From Paracoccaceae bacterium (GTDB taxonomy: Bacteria; Pseudomonadota; Alphaproteobacteria; Rhodobacterales; Rhodobacteraceae), in NCBI GenBank assembly GCA_902534325.1, contig CACAPQ010000010.1, positions 1-64,000 on the forward strand: a DNA stretch of 64,000 nt, written 5' to 3'. How positions within the stretch are numbered: the first letter of the stretch is position 1; each line of letters starts with the position of its first letter. The notes beneath the pieces are model-generated. The model ran no database searches. It saw only the letters and a list, made by a program, of their open reading frames with translations, and had not been told where the DNA came from. Positions 1 through 8,900 of the stretch are shown one piece after another. The position numbers were made by a program, and so were the translations under genes.

Positions 1-1
1 A

Positions 2-1090
2 GAGCTTGGCCGAGAATGCTATAAAACTGCTGAATATGTAAGTGAACGTTTAAAAGAATTTGGTATTACGGAAATTCATACGGGATACGCATCCAGTGGA
101 CTTGTGGCAATTATAGAGGGTAAGGCTCCTGGTCGGACTATTGGTTTAAGAGCTGATATGGATGCTCTGCCTATAAAAGAAAATACAGGATTGACTTATT
201 CTTCAAAAAATGAGGGCGTGATGCATGCTTGTGGACATGATGGACACACAGCCATGTTACTTGGCGCGGCACGTTATCTCTCCGAAACTAGAAATTTTGG
301 TGGGAGAGTCGCGTTTATTTTTCAGCCTGATGAGGAAGCAACTGGTGGGGCGAAGGCTATGGTTGAAGAGGGCTTTATAGAGCAATTTCAGATAGATGAA
401 GTTTACGCACTCCACAATATCCCTGGCCATGATGTAGGTGTAATGTACACTCGTTTTGGCCCGATAATGGCAGGTGCGGATAGCTTCAGTGTTGAAATCA
501 AAGGGAAAGGTGGTCACGCTGCTTATCCACATGAAGTAAAGGATCCAATAGTTGCAGCCTTGTCTATTGCACAGTCTTTTCATACTATCGTTAGTCGAAA
601 TAATATTCCTAGCGATGATTTAGTTATTTCCATAACGCAAGTGCATAGTGGGACTACGGATAACGTGATACCAGAAACAGCCTATTTGAATGGAACAGTA
701 CGGACATTCGATTCGTCTGTTCAGGAAATGGTCATAAAACGTATGGAAAAAATTATTTCAGGGCTCGCCATGAGTTTCGAAGTTGAGGCGAAACTTAATT
801 ATGAGAAAGGATACCCACCCACCATAAATCATGAAGAAGCGACGAATTTCGCAATTGAGGTTGCTAACGATGTCTGTGGGCCTGATCGGGTATTAACTTC
901 GGTAAGTAAGGAAATGGGCGCGGAAGATTTCAGCTACATGTTAGAGAAAAGACCAGGTGCGTACCTATTTTTAGGAATAGGGGAAGGTGCCGGTTTACAT
1001 AATACAAATTATGACTTCAATGATGCTGCTGCACCTATCGGAGCATCTTTTTTTGCCCGGTTAATTGAGAAAGCCCTTCCTTTAGAGTAG
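2..1090 (+). CDS. M20 family amidohydrolase (5' truncated by window edge)
   Basis: This is a zinc or manganese amidohydrolase of the M20D group (hippurate, IAA-amino acid or N-acyl amino acid hydrolases), which cleaves an N-acyl amide bond. The reading frame is open to the first bases of the window, so the GTG at 104 is internal; about 362 residues are visible and perhaps 25 are missing. Visible motifs are LRADMDALPI, the metal-binding HACGHDGH, PDEEATGG with the catalytic Glu, the dimerisation segment GKGGHAAYPH, and MGAEDFSYM near the C-terminus followed by the last metal-ligand His in GLHNTNYDFND. It lies 50 bases before the agmatinase gene on the same strand, which suggests joint use of an acylated or guanidino nitrogen compound. 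The family is certain; the substrate cannot be read from sequence. Confidence 0.92.
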   Translation, partial: ELGRECYKTAEYVSERLKEFGITEIHTGYASSGLVAIIEGKAPGRTIGLRADMDALPIKENTGLTYSSKNEGVMHACGHDGHTAMLLGAARYLSETRNFGGRVAFIFQPDEEATGGAKAMVEEGFIEQFQIDEVYALHNIPGHDVGVMYTRFGPIMAGADSFSVEIKGKGGHAAYPHEVKDPIVAALSIAQSFHTIVSRNNIPSDDLVISITQVHSGTTDNVIPETAYLNGTVRTFDSSVQEMVIKRMEKIISGLAMSFEVEAKLNYEKGYPPTINHEEATNFAIEVANDVCGPDRVLTSVSKEMGAEDFSYMLEKRPGAYLFLGIGEGAGLHNTNYDFNDAAAPIGASFFARLIEKALPLE

Positions 1091-1140
1091 AGTATTTTAA
1101 GATTAATAAATTAAATTTTGTAAAAAAATCAGAGATAAAA

Positions 1141-2115
1141 ATGGTATTAAGTAACGCAAAAAATGAGATAGATCTCGCTTTTACAAGAAAAGATTTAAAG
1201 GGTTTATCATACGAAAATGCTTTCGGTGGTTCGACTTCATTTTTGCGGCGACGCTATACCAAAGACTTAAAAGATGTTGATATAGCGATAACTGGGGTGC
1301 CATTTGATCAGGCAGTGACAAATCGTCCGGGCGCTAGATTTGGTCCTAGAGCTATAAGGGAAGCATCAACTTTACAGACATTTGATCCGCCATATGGCTG
1401 GGACTTTGATCCTATGCAAGAGTTAAACATTATTGACTACGGTGACTTAGCTTTTGATTATGCTAAAGTGCAAGAGTTTCCTTCCTTATTGGAGCAGCAT
1501 ATATCTAAAATTCTGTCAAATAATGTTTCAACAATAGTTTTAGGGGGTGATCATTTTATAACATACCCAATCTTAAAAGCTTATTTTAATGAGCTAGGGT
1601 CACCTTTATCTTTACTACAATTTGATGCGCATTCAGATACTTGGCCGGATGATGATGAAGACCGAATTGATCATGGAACGATGTTTTATAAGGCAGTAAA
1701 AAGTGGAATAATCGACCCTAAAACATCGGTTCAAGTCGGTATTCGTACAACAAATCAAGATACCTTGGGGGTAAATATTATTGATGCAAGGGAAGTACAT
1801 GAAAACGGCCCATTTGAGGTTGCAAAAAAAATAAAATCAATTTTGGGAAATCAACCCACATACCTAACATTCGATATTGATTGTCTTGACCCGGCTTTTG
1901 CTCCTGGTACTGGGACACCAGTTTGGGGCGGGTTATCTTCCGGTCAGGCTGCAATTCTTCTTAGGGATATCGCAGGGATTAATATGATAGGCGGAGATGT
2001 TGTTGAGGTTTCGCCTAGTTATGACGCTTCTGGTGCTACAGCTATTGCTGGCGCTCATGCTGCTACGGAGCTTTTATGCATTTGGGGCTCTAATTCAAAA
2101 AATAAGAGGGCTTGA
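1141..2115 (+). CDS. speB: Agmatinase / ureohydrolase family protein
   Basis: This is a binuclear manganese ureohydrolase that releases urea from a guanidino substrate, agmatine by homology. The 324 residues match the usual agmatinase length. Metal-binding motifs are present in order: GGDHFITYP near residue 135, DAHSDTW near 162 and DIDCLDPAFAPGTGTP near 245. The last has the agmatinase-type spacing, and a Glu follows in the C-terminal block. The neighbouring M20 amidohydrolase on the same strand fits a small nitrogen-scavenging unit. Rhodobacterales often carry several SpeB paralogues, some acting on guanidinobutyrate or other guanidino acids, so the exact substrate is inferred from the family only. 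Confidence 0.9.
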   Translation: MVLSNAKNEIDLAFTRKDLKGLSYENAFGGSTSFLRRRYTKDLKDVDIAITGVPFDQAVTNRPGARFGPRAIREASTLQTFDPPYGWDFDPMQELNIIDYGDLAFDYAKVQEFPSLLEQHISKILSNNVSTIVLGGDHFITYPILKAYFNELGSPLSLLQFDAHSDTWPDDDEDRIDHGTMFYKAVKSGIIDPKTSVQVGIRTTNQDTLGVNIIDAREVHENGPFEVAKKIKSILGNQPTYLTFDIDCLDPAFAPGTGTPVWGGLSSGQAAILLRDIAGINMIGGDVVEVSPSYDASGATAIAGAHAATELLCIWGSNSKNKRA

Positions 2116-2147
2116 CCCAAGCTTCTTAAAAATCTTATCACCTCGCC

Positions 2148-3203
2148 ATGGTTCCTTTACAAAAATTAGAACAAATTTATCAGAGATATGAGTTTCTTGA
2201 GGCGCAAATGAGTGCGGGAATATCTGGTGAAGAAATTGCCAAACTTTCGAAAGAATACTCACAGCTAAAACCAGTAGTTGAAAAGATCGAAGAATATAAA
2301 TCGCTGCTTGCAGATTTAAGGGAAGCTGAAGATATGATGGCTGATCCTGATATGCGGCAACTTGCGGAGGAAGAATTGCCTCTTTTAAAAGCGCGTATGC
2401 CCGAAGTTGAAAAACTGCTGCAGTTGGCGCTACTGCCGAAAGATGCTGCAGATGAAAGATCTGCAATGATCGAAATTCGACCAGGTACTGGTGGAGACGA
2501 GGCGGCTTTATTTGCTGCTGATCTTTTAAGAATGTATCAAAGATTTTCTGAGACAAGTGGTTGGACATTCGAAGTCATTGAAGAACAGTTATCGGAATTA
2601 GGAGGAATAAAAGAGGTTGTTGTTAATGTAAAAGGAGATGGAGTTTTTGCCAAACTCAAATATGAAAGTGGTGTTCATCGAGTTCAACGCGTTCCTGAAA
2701 CTGAAAGTGGAGGTAGAGTGCATACTTCCGCCGCAACTGTTGCAGTTCTTCCTGAAGCTGAAGATGTCGATATAAAAATTGAACAAAATGATCTTAGGAT
2801 TGATACGATGCGAAGTTCTGGAGCAGGCGGGCAGCATGTAAATACCACTGACTCTGCGGTTAGGATAACTCATATACCTTCGGGAATTGTTGTAACAAGC
2901 TCTGAGAAATCTCAGCATAGAAATCGAGAAATTGCTATGCAGGTTTTAAAGACGCGTCTTTATGATTTGGAGCGACAGAGGGTCGATAATGAAAGGTCGG
3001 CTGATCGAAAATCACAGGTAGGCTCAGGAGATAGATCGGAAAGAATTAGAACTTATAACTTTCCGCAAGGTCGTGTTACTGATCATCGAATTAACCTAAC
3101 TTTGTATAAGCTAGATCAGGTTATCCAGGGAGATTTAGGTGAAATGGTTTCTGCACTGATTGAATATGATCAAGCTGAAAAATTAGCTGAGATTGACGGG
3201 TGA
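2148..3203 (+). CDS. prfA: Peptide chain release factor 1
   Basis: This factor recognises UAA and UAG stop codons in the ribosomal A site and triggers hydrolysis of peptidyl-tRNA. The 351 residues are typical for RF1. The anticodon-like tripeptide Pro-Glu-Thr at residues 183-185 has the PxT form of RF1 rather than the SPF of RF2. The catalytic GGQ is at 227-229 within [10 protein letters not shown]; its Gln is the target of the methyltransferase encoded immediately downstream. The stop codon overlaps the GTG start of prmC, so the two are translationally coupled. Confidence 0.97.
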   Translation: MVPLQKLEQIYQRYEFLEAQMSAGISGEEIAKLSKEYSQLKPVVEKIEEYKSLLADLREAEDMMADPDMRQLAEEELPLLKARMPEVEKLLQLALLPKDAADERSAMIEIRPGTGGDEAALFAADLLRMYQRFSETSGWTFEVIEEQLSELGGIKEVVVNVKGDGVFAKLKYESGVHRVQRVPETESGGRVHTSAATVAVLPEAEDVDIKIEQNDLRIDTMRSSGAGGQHVNTTDSAVRITHIPSGIVVTSSEKSQHRNREIAMQVLKTRLYDLERQRVDNERSADRKSQVGSGDRSERIRTYNFPQGRVTDHRINLTLYKLDQVIQGDLGEMVSALIEYDQAEKLAEIDG

Positions 3204-4030
3204 AAATAAAAGAAGTTTTAGCTGATACTGCAATTAAGTTGTCTGAATCAGGAATTGAAGGTGCGGCAAGGGATGCTAGGATACTGACCGCCTATGCTCT
3301 TAAAATCCAAGTTTCTGACTTGTCACTTAAGATCGATGAGCAAGTATCGGAGCAAATAATCACTGAACTTGAAAAATTAATACTTCGCAGAATAGATAGA
3401 GAGCCTATTTCAAAAATTTTAGGCAGAAGAGAGTTTTGGGGTCGGTTGTTCTCTATTAATGAAGATGTATTGGATCCAAGGGGCGATACAGAGACACTAA
3501 TAGACTTTGTTATAAAAAAACCGGTTAAATCGGTTTTAGAGCTTGGTACAGGTTCTGGTGCAATGGCAGTCACTCTAGCTTGCGAATGGAAAGAAGTTCA
3601 TGTAACAGCGACCGATATTTCGGAGAATGCGCTCTCGCTGGCTAAAATTAATGCGGAGAAGTTCAACGTTGAAAATAAAATCCATTTTTTAACGTCTGAC
3701 TGGTTTGAAGCTGTAAAAGGGGCATATGATCTGATAATCTCTAATCCTCCTTATATTGGTTTGATAGAACAAGATGAAATATCTGCCGAAGTTATGAAAT
3801 ATGATCCTGAAATTGCTTTATTTGCTGGAAGTGATGGAATGGAGGCTTATAAAAGGATAATTCCCCACTTAACAAAATTTTTAAACCCAGATGGCCTTGT
3901 CGTCCTAGAAATAGGGGCGTCTCAAAGTAATCAAGTTAAAAATTTGATGAATGCAGTTGGTTTCATCGATACAAAAATAGTAAAAGACTTGTCAGGAAAA
4001 GATCGTTTAGTAGCAGCAAAACTTGCTTGA
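3200..4030 (+). CDS. prmC: Release factor glutamine methyltransferase
   Basis: This enzyme uses S-adenosylmethionine to methylate the glutamine of the GGQ motif in release factors. The 276 residues show an N-terminal helical domain, the SAM-binding segment [10 protein letters not shown] near residue 114 and the diagnostic NPPYI catalytic motif at about 182. The GTG start at 3200 overlaps the last codons of prfA, the usual arrangement for this pair. The first 100 residues are less conserved, as is normal. An alternative N6-adenine methyltransferase role is ruled out by context and by the NPPY sequence surroundings. Confidence 0.96.
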   Translation: MKIKEVLADTAIKLSESGIEGAARDARILTAYALKIQVSDLSLKIDEQVSEQIITELEKLILRRIDREPISKILGRREFWGRLFSINEDVLDPRGDTETLIDFVIKKPVKSVLELGTGSGAMAVTLACEWKEVHVTATDISENALSLAKINAEKFNVENKIHFLTSDWFEAVKGAYDLIISNPPYIGLIEQDEISAEVMKYDPEIALFAGSDGMEAYKRIIPHLTKFLNPDGLVVLEIGASQSNQVKNLMNAVGFIDTKIVKDLSGKDRLVAAKLA

Positions 4031-4218
4031 TCAATAACTTTTTATAGATTTTTTTCTTTTTAGCCTTGTTTATTCATACAAGATTAGGTTACAACAGTTC
4101 CGTAAAGCGCTAACAGCTTCGACTGCGGCGCAAATAAAAACAAGCCAACATCGCAAATAGTTATAAGATTAACAGATCGCGATGAATAATATAGATTGAA
4201 ATAAGGCTCGATAATTTA
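4031..4218 (+). other. Gap between prmC and the DUF4167 gene
   Basis: This stretch of 188 bases is AT-rich. I see no RNA gene and no GC-rich hairpin followed by a T-run. A weak AAGG lies about 12 bases before the DUF4167 ATG. It presumably holds the promoter of that gene, but I cannot point to convincing -35 and -10 boxes. Confidence 0.4.
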
Positions 4219-4803
4219 ATGAGATCTCCCAAATCGCGCTCTCGGAGTAAGCAGAATAGAAATAACAACCGTTCTGTCGGTAACGTCTTAAACAGAGTTT
4301 TTGATAGCTCTGGACCAGAAGGTAAGGTGCGCGGGACACCCCAGCAGATCATTGATAAGTATAACCAGTTGGCAAGAGACGCACAGCTTTCAAATGATCG
4401 CGTCGCCACGGAGAACTTTCAGCAACACGCTGAACATTATCTAAGACTACTCGCTCAGGCTCAAAAAGAGCAGGAGGCAAAACGTGAGCAACAAGAAAAA
4501 GAGAATAGGGGCCGACACGCTGATAGGGAAAGAAATAGAGTAGAAAATGGGTCCGATATATCCTCCGGAAGCGGTTCTGATTTGGAAAAAGACAGTAACG
4601 CTGCTTCAATCACAAGCGGCGTTAAGGAACATTTTGAACCAATGCAAGAAAGAAGTCAGTCAGACAAAGTTAGCTCAGGCTCTGATGACGGGTCTTTACA
4701 AGCTAATAGAGGAAAAAGAAACAATAAAATTCAGTCCGATGCTGTTAATAATGATGATGATAACAAATCATCTGAAAATACCTCAAAAGCGGCTGCTGAG
4801 TAG
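4219..4803 (+). CDS. DUF4167 domain protein
   Basis: This basic protein of 194 residues has the alphaproteobacterial DUF4167 domain at about residues 5-90. That part has an Arg/Asn/Ser-rich start, then KVRGTPQQIIDKYNQLARDA and a helical stretch QQHAEHYLRLLAQAQ. The second half is low-complexity, rich in Ser, Asp, Asn and Glu, and probably disordered. The function of the family is unknown; the basic start suggests RNA or nucleic-acid binding, which is inference. It follows prmC after a 188-base gap, a common alphaproteobacterial arrangement. It ends exactly where convergent rsmA ends, with no intervening base, so no terminator separates the two genes. Confidence 0.88.
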   Translation: MRSPKSRSRSKQNRNNNRSVGNVLNRVFDSSGPEGKVRGTPQQIIDKYNQLARDAQLSNDRVATENFQQHAEHYLRLLAQAQKEQEAKREQQEKENRGRHADRERNRVENGSDISSGSGSDLEKDSNAASITSGVKEHFEPMQERSQSDKVSSGSDDGSLQANRGKRNNKIQSDAVNNDDDNKSSENTSKAAAE

Positions 4804-5640
4804 TTAAATTACCCTTAAATGATTGGATAATAGACAAAATTCTTCGATTGTTAAGTTTTCGGCTCTTGCCGCTGGATCTATTTTTAGATCTTTAAGTATT
4901 TTTTCTACATTAGGTGTTAAGCTTTTAAGTGATGATCTCAACATCTTCCTGCGCTGATTAAAAGCTGTAGCTACAACCTTTTCAAGATTACTTAAATTTG
5001 CATCATAATTTGGTGATTTTAATGCTTCTATTTGAACGATTGCGCTACTCACTTTCGGGGAGGGATAAAAAACTTCGGGGTTTAATTTCATCTTTATCGA
5101 GGTGTTACAACGCCAGTTTGAAAGTACCGATAGCCTGCCATATGACTTGTCGCCTGGTTTTGCTGCTATTCGTTCTGCAACTTCTTTTTGAAACATAAGT
5201 GTTAAACTATGCCAAAAAGGTGGCCAGTCTTTGGCAGTCAACCATTCAATCAAAAGTTTTGTTCCGATATTATAAGGAAGATTGGCAACAACTTTTACTG
5301 GCTTCGTAAAATACTTTTCTTGCTGTATATCGCTCGCATCTCCTTCTATTATTTTTAATCGACCAGGGTAATGGGTTTGAATTTCTTTCAAAGCTGAAAT
5401 GCATCTCTTGTCTTTTTCAATTGCTACAATTCTGTGAGCACCCTCTGAGAGGAGTCCTCTCGTTAAGCCGCCTGGACCAGGACCTATTTCCAAGATTTCA
5501 AATTTTGTTAGATCTCCGGCAAACCTTGCTATTTTTGATGTAAGATTTAAGTCGAAAATAAAATTTTGGCTTAAAGATTTTTTTGCGTTAAGCTCGTATT
5601 TTTCAATGACCTGTCTTATAGGCTGAAGTTTATTGATTAT
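4804..5640 (-). CDS. rsmA: 16S rRNA (adenine1518-N6/adenine1519-N6)-dimethyltransferase, non-standard start codon
   Basis: RsmA (KsgA) dimethylates two adjacent adenines in the 3'-terminal hairpin of 16S rRNA and monitors 30S assembly. The SAM site EIGPGPGGLTRGLL and the catalytic NLPYNI motif are clear. The first TTG or ATG in frame is at 5493, which would cut off the conserved N-terminus. The frame stays open upstream and encodes the expected family start (KLQPIRQVIEKYELNAKKSLSQ, then FIFDLNLTSKIARFAGDL). No ATG, GTG or TTG exists between the in-frame stop at 5668-5670 and 5493. An AAGGA at 5646-5650 lies 5 bases before an ATA at 5640 and 8 before an ATC at 5637, so one of these is the probable start. 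This gives 277-278 residues, the normal length. It overlaps the end of pdxA. A sequencing error or internal initiation is the alternative. Confidence 0.88.
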   Translation of the reverse strand: MINKLQPIRQVIEKYELNAKKSLSQNFIFDLNLTSKIARFAGDLTKFEILEIGPGPGGLTRGLLSEGAHRIVAIEKDKRCISALKEIQTHYPGRLKIIEGDASDIQQEKYFTKPVKVVANLPYNIGTKLLIEWLTAKDWPPFWHSLTLMFQKEVAERIAAKPGDKSYGRLSVLSNWRCNTSIKMKLNPEVFYPSPKVSSAIVQIEALKSPNYDANLSNLEKVVATAFNQRRKMLRSSLKSLTPNVEKILKDLKIDPAARAENLTIEEFCLLSNHLRVI

Positions 5641-6616
5641 TTTGTTCCTTCTTTGCCAAATGCCAAGCTAATTTTATAGCCTCTATAGTCGAAGTTGGAT
5701 TGGCTAAATTTTTACCAGCTATATCGAATGCCGTTCCATGATCAGGTGAGGTCCTTATAAAACTCAGCCCTATTGTTAAATTAACACTAGTATGAAAATC
5801 TAGTGTCTTTATAGGTATTAGTGCTTGATCGTGATACATGCAAATCGCAGCATCGAAATTACGTCTTTTTTTCTGGTAAAACATCGTATCAGCTGAGATT
5901 GGTCCCATCAAATTATATCCTTCTGATCGAAGTTTTTTTATAGTTGGTATTATAAATTTTTGCTCCTCATCTCCAATTAATCCGTTCTCTCCAGCATGAG
6001 GGTTCAATCCTGAAATCCAAATACTTGGATTTGAAATTGAAAATCTATTAGTAAGTTCTTGATGTGTAGTTTTGATTGTTTTCTCAACTAATTCTGCGTT
6101 CAAATACTTGGTTATATCTTTGATAGGAATATGAATGGTCGCAGGTACTACTCTTAAATATTTATTAACTAGCATCATTCCATAGGTATTTTTTCCGTCT
6201 AGATGGGCTAAATATTCTGTGTGTCCTGGAAAAGGAAAATTTGCGCCATTTTTGAGAATTGATTTACTTATCGGCATTGTGCAAATAGCGGAACATTGTC
6301 CATTCTTTACAAATTGAACTCCGCGTTCCACTACTTTAATCGTTGCTTCAGCATGTTTTGGGTTAGGTCTACCCGGGACTCGGTGTTCTACAAAGTTGTG
6401 TCGAATAACTGTTAGTGAATTTCTTTCAATGTTAGAAGTAAGCGGTGGCTGATCAAGAATTTTGATTTTAATATCTTTAGGAAGAAAATTGGGGTCAATA
6501 AGAATACAAAGTGGAATTTCGTCTCTTAGGGCTTCCCAAGCAGAAACCACCACTTCAGGCCCAACACCAGCGGGATCGCCACAAGTGACAATAATAGGCT
6601 TGAAATTATTGTTCAT
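5630..6616 (-). CDS. pdxA: 4-hydroxythreonine-4-phosphate dehydrogenase
   Basis: PdxA oxidises 4-phosphohydroxy-L-threonine with NAD to a product that PdxJ condenses with deoxyxylulose phosphate to make pyridoxine 5'-phosphate. The 328 residues begin with IIVTCGDPAGVGPEV, the family N-terminus. The metal-binding histidines are visible in FPGHTEYLAHL, LNPHAGENG and YHDQALIP. It overlaps the upstream surA-like gene by 4 bases and runs into the start of rsmA, forming the conserved surA-pdxA-rsmA unit. Confidence 0.96.
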   Translation of the reverse strand: MNNNFKPIIVTCGDPAGVGPEVVVSAWEALRDEIPLCILIDPNFLPKDIKIKILDQPPLTSNIERNSLTVIRHNFVEHRVPGRPNPKHAEATIKVVERGVQFVKNGQCSAICTMPISKSILKNGANFPFPGHTEYLAHLDGKNTYGMMLVNKYLRVVPATIHIPIKDITKYLNAELVEKTIKTTHQELTNRFSISNPSIWISGLNPHAGENGLIGDEEQKFIIPTIKKLRSEGYNLMGPISADTMFYQKKRRNFDAAICMYHDQALIPIKTLDFHTSVNLTIGLSFIRTSPDHGTAFDIAGKNLANPTSTIEAIKLAWHLAKKEQNNQ

Positions 6617-7803
6617 TTAAAAAAAATCACCGCTTCTTGGCGTAAATTATCAATGTAAGAATCCGCTAAGCTATACAATCTTTTATTAGCAATAATTTGG
6701 TTAATTTGACTGATGTCTTGGGAAGATAATGTTTCTGTCTCTTTTCTTCCACAAACCATCACCAATTTCGTTGTCCCATTTTCTGTATTTTCCAAAATGA
6801 ATTCGTTCGTATCTAAAGAGCCTAAAGTCTTTTTCAAGGATTTTGAAATATTTGCGGCTTTTAAATTATTTCTTTTTAGTTGCGAGTTTTTAATCTTTTT
6901 TGAAAAGCTGTAAAGGTCGTCGCATACTAGAATATCTCTTATAAGCGCCTTTTTGATCTTAGGGTCTTTTGCAAACGTAAACTCTAAATAATCAATAAAT
7001 TTGATTTTTTTTTCTTTAAATTTACTCTCCCTTAGATTCCGCAGTTGAAAAATAGCTATTCCGCCTGGAAGAGGTAAGGGCTCGGTAACCTCACCAATTG
7101 CAAGGCCTGCCACTAAGGGTTTTACTATAAAGGGTAAATCAGATAAATTTTGCCATTTAACTTTTCCTCCTGTGCTCCTCGTAGGAGCAGCAGAATATTT
7201 ATAGGCTGCCTCTGAAAACTTTTCTAAAGAATTAATTTTTCTTAACTTTTCAGCAGCCTGCAATGCTTCTTCCTCAAAACCTGATTGAACTGGAATTATT
7301 ATTTCCGTCAACAAAACTTGAAGTTCGGATCCTGTTAAAAGTTCACTACTTGTGCCATCTTTGCTTACATTCTGGGAAATTTCAGATGCAAACTTTTTAT
7401 TTACTGCTTTGAACCACAAAATTGGTATTTGCATGTACATTTCCCACGTTCTGCGATCAACACCCTGTTTTTTTAGACGTGTAGCAAACTCATCTATCGT
7501 TAAGTTGGCACGATTAGCAAAAGTTTGCATTTCGAACTCTAGCCTTTCACCTTGTATTTTTATGCCTAATTGTTCAGCGGCACGCATTTTGAGGCGATCA
7601 TCAATAAGTGATTTTTTAGCTTCATTTTCATGGTTTCCTGGAAAGTTTAATAATTTAAAAAACCTAGCTCTTTGATCTATTTCGTACTGAGTAATTATCA
7701 TTTCATCCACTTGAATAACGGCAGAAAATTTATCACTGGCATTCAAATTGTTAGTTGCTAAACAGCTTAACAGAATTAACGATAATAAAGCTCGAAATCT
7801 CAT
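6613..7803 (-). CDS. surA: SurA-like periplasmic peptidyl-prolyl isomerase / chaperone
   Basis: This predicted periplasmic chaperone escorts outer-membrane beta-barrel proteins. The 396 residues start with a signal peptide of about 22 residues (basic MRFR, then LLSLILLSCLA). A SurA-type N-terminal domain follows that includes a conserved IDQRARFFKLL stretch. A parvulin-type rotamase region covers about residues 150-265 and includes SAAPTRSTGGKVKW and VKPLVAGLAIGEVTEPL. The remainder is weakly conserved. It starts 1 base after the end of lptG and overlaps pdxA by 4 bases. In many relatives lptD sits between lptG and this gene; here it is absent. Isomerase activity itself is uncertain because alphaproteobacterial SurA proteins are divergent. 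Confidence 0.88.
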   Translation of the reverse strand: MRFRALLSLILLSCLATNNLNASDKFSAVIQVDEMIITQYEIDQRARFFKLLNFPGNHENEAKKSLIDDRLKMRAAEQLGIKIQGERLEFEMQTFANRANLTIDEFATRLKKQGVDRRTWEMYMQIPILWFKAVNKKFASEISQNVSKDGTSSELLTGSELQVLLTEIIIPVQSGFEEEALQAAEKLRKINSLEKFSEAAYKYSAAPTRSTGGKVKWQNLSDLPFIVKPLVAGLAIGEVTEPLPLPGGIAIFQLRNLRESKFKEKKIKFIDYLEFTFAKDPKIKKALIRDILVCDDLYSFSKKIKNSQLKRNNLKAANISKSLKKTLGSLDTNEFILENTENGTTKLVMVCGRKETETLSSQDISQINQIIANKRLYSLADSYIDNLRQEAVIFFK

Positions 7804-7804
7804 T

Positions 7805-8899
7805 TTATCCGTCTTCCATGTGCAAAATTAAACCCAAAGCTATTAATACGCTAGAAATTGCTGGGATCCAAGTCGCCGAAACTAAGTTTAATTGCCCGCT
7901 TTCAGCTAGAAGCTGTGCAAAATTTCTAATGTAATATAATCCAAAACCTAATGTTAAGGCAGACAGAATTGCAAAACTTTTTCTATTTCCAATAAAATTT
8001 TTCATTGTAAATGCACAGCCTACTAACATCATAGCAGTTAAAAACAGTGGATGGGATAGTTCAGAGTGATATCTCACTTCATATCTGCGAACCGAGAAAC
8101 CTGCTTCTTTCAATTGTGCTATATGTGACGGAAGGTTCCATATGGAAACACCAGATGGATCACCTATTCGTTCTCTTATTTCTTCCTTTGTTAGGTTTGA
8201 TGATATTACTAGATTTTTGAATATCCGGGCATTTTTTTCGGAGCTTAAACCTCTATTAAGAGGCCAAAATTTAACGTCAGTCAGGTGCCAGCTATTATCT
8301 AGAATTACTGCATTTTGAGCTTGAAGTCTACGAGTCGCAGATCCATTTTTGGCAAACGAAATAATTGTTACATCGTATAAAACTGATCCTTCAGAGTTAA
8401 CTTTACTAGCTCTTATAACTGACTGCTCTAAATTATTGCCTTGTCGTAACCAAAGCCCTTCTGAACCAATTGAAAATGCCGCTTTTTCACCTTTTATATA
8501 TGTTTCTTTTAAACTGAAATATAGTTTGTTTGTTGTAGCAAGCATTGGATTGATAACCGCTAACAATAAAAAACCAAAAATAAGGCTTACTACTACCGGG
8601 GCAAATATAGCTCCATAGACTGAGCGACCGGCGCCACGAACTATAACAAGTTCACTAGTTTTGCTCATTGATATGAAAAATGTAATAGATGAGATTAATA
8701 TTATAAGATCGATAATTTCATAAATGCTTTTTGGACAATTTAATAAAGTTAGATGAATGATAGTAAGTAGATCAGTAACGCTTGAGAACTTTCTAGAATG
8801 TTCGATTAGGTCAATTACTATTGTAAGTATTGACATCAAAGCAAATGTAGTAATCAGTATTTTGAAATATTTAAAAGCAAAGTAGGTATGAAGAGTCAT
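7805..8899 (-). CDS. lptG: LPS export ABC transporter permease LptG
   Basis: This inner-membrane subunit of the LptB2FG transporter extracts lipopolysaccharide and pushes it along the LptCAD bridge. The 364 residues have three N-terminal membrane helices, a periplasmic beta-jellyroll domain at about residues 120-260 and three C-terminal helices. The first helices include an IDLIEHSR-type segment. The short SMSKTSELVIVRGAGRSVYG region after the second helix corresponds to the coupling segment that touches LptB. It follows lptF with a 1-base gap. Confidence 0.93.
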   Translation of the reverse strand: MTLHTYFAFKYFKILITTFALMSILTIVIDLIEHSRKFSSVTDLLTIIHLTLLNCPKSIYEIIDLIILISSITFFISMSKTSELVIVRGAGRSVYGAIFAPVVVSLIFGFLLLAVINPMLATTNKLYFSLKETYIKGEKAAFSIGSEGLWLRQGNNLEQSVIRASKVNSEGSVLYDVTIISFAKNGSATRRLQAQNAVILDNSWHLTDVKFWPLNRGLSSEKNARIFKNLVISSNLTKEEIRERIGDPSGVSIWNLPSHIAQLKEAGFSVRRYEVRYHSELSHPLFLTAMMLVGCAFTMKNFIGNRKSFAILSALTLGFGLYYIRNFAQLLAESGQLNLVSATWIPAISSVLIALGLILHMEDG

Positions 8900-8900
8900 T

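Noticed and set aside
4161-4409. Minus-strand 82-codon frame over the start of the DUF4167 gene
   Set aside because: It overlaps conserved DUF4167 codons and has no recognisable motif or ribosome-binding site.
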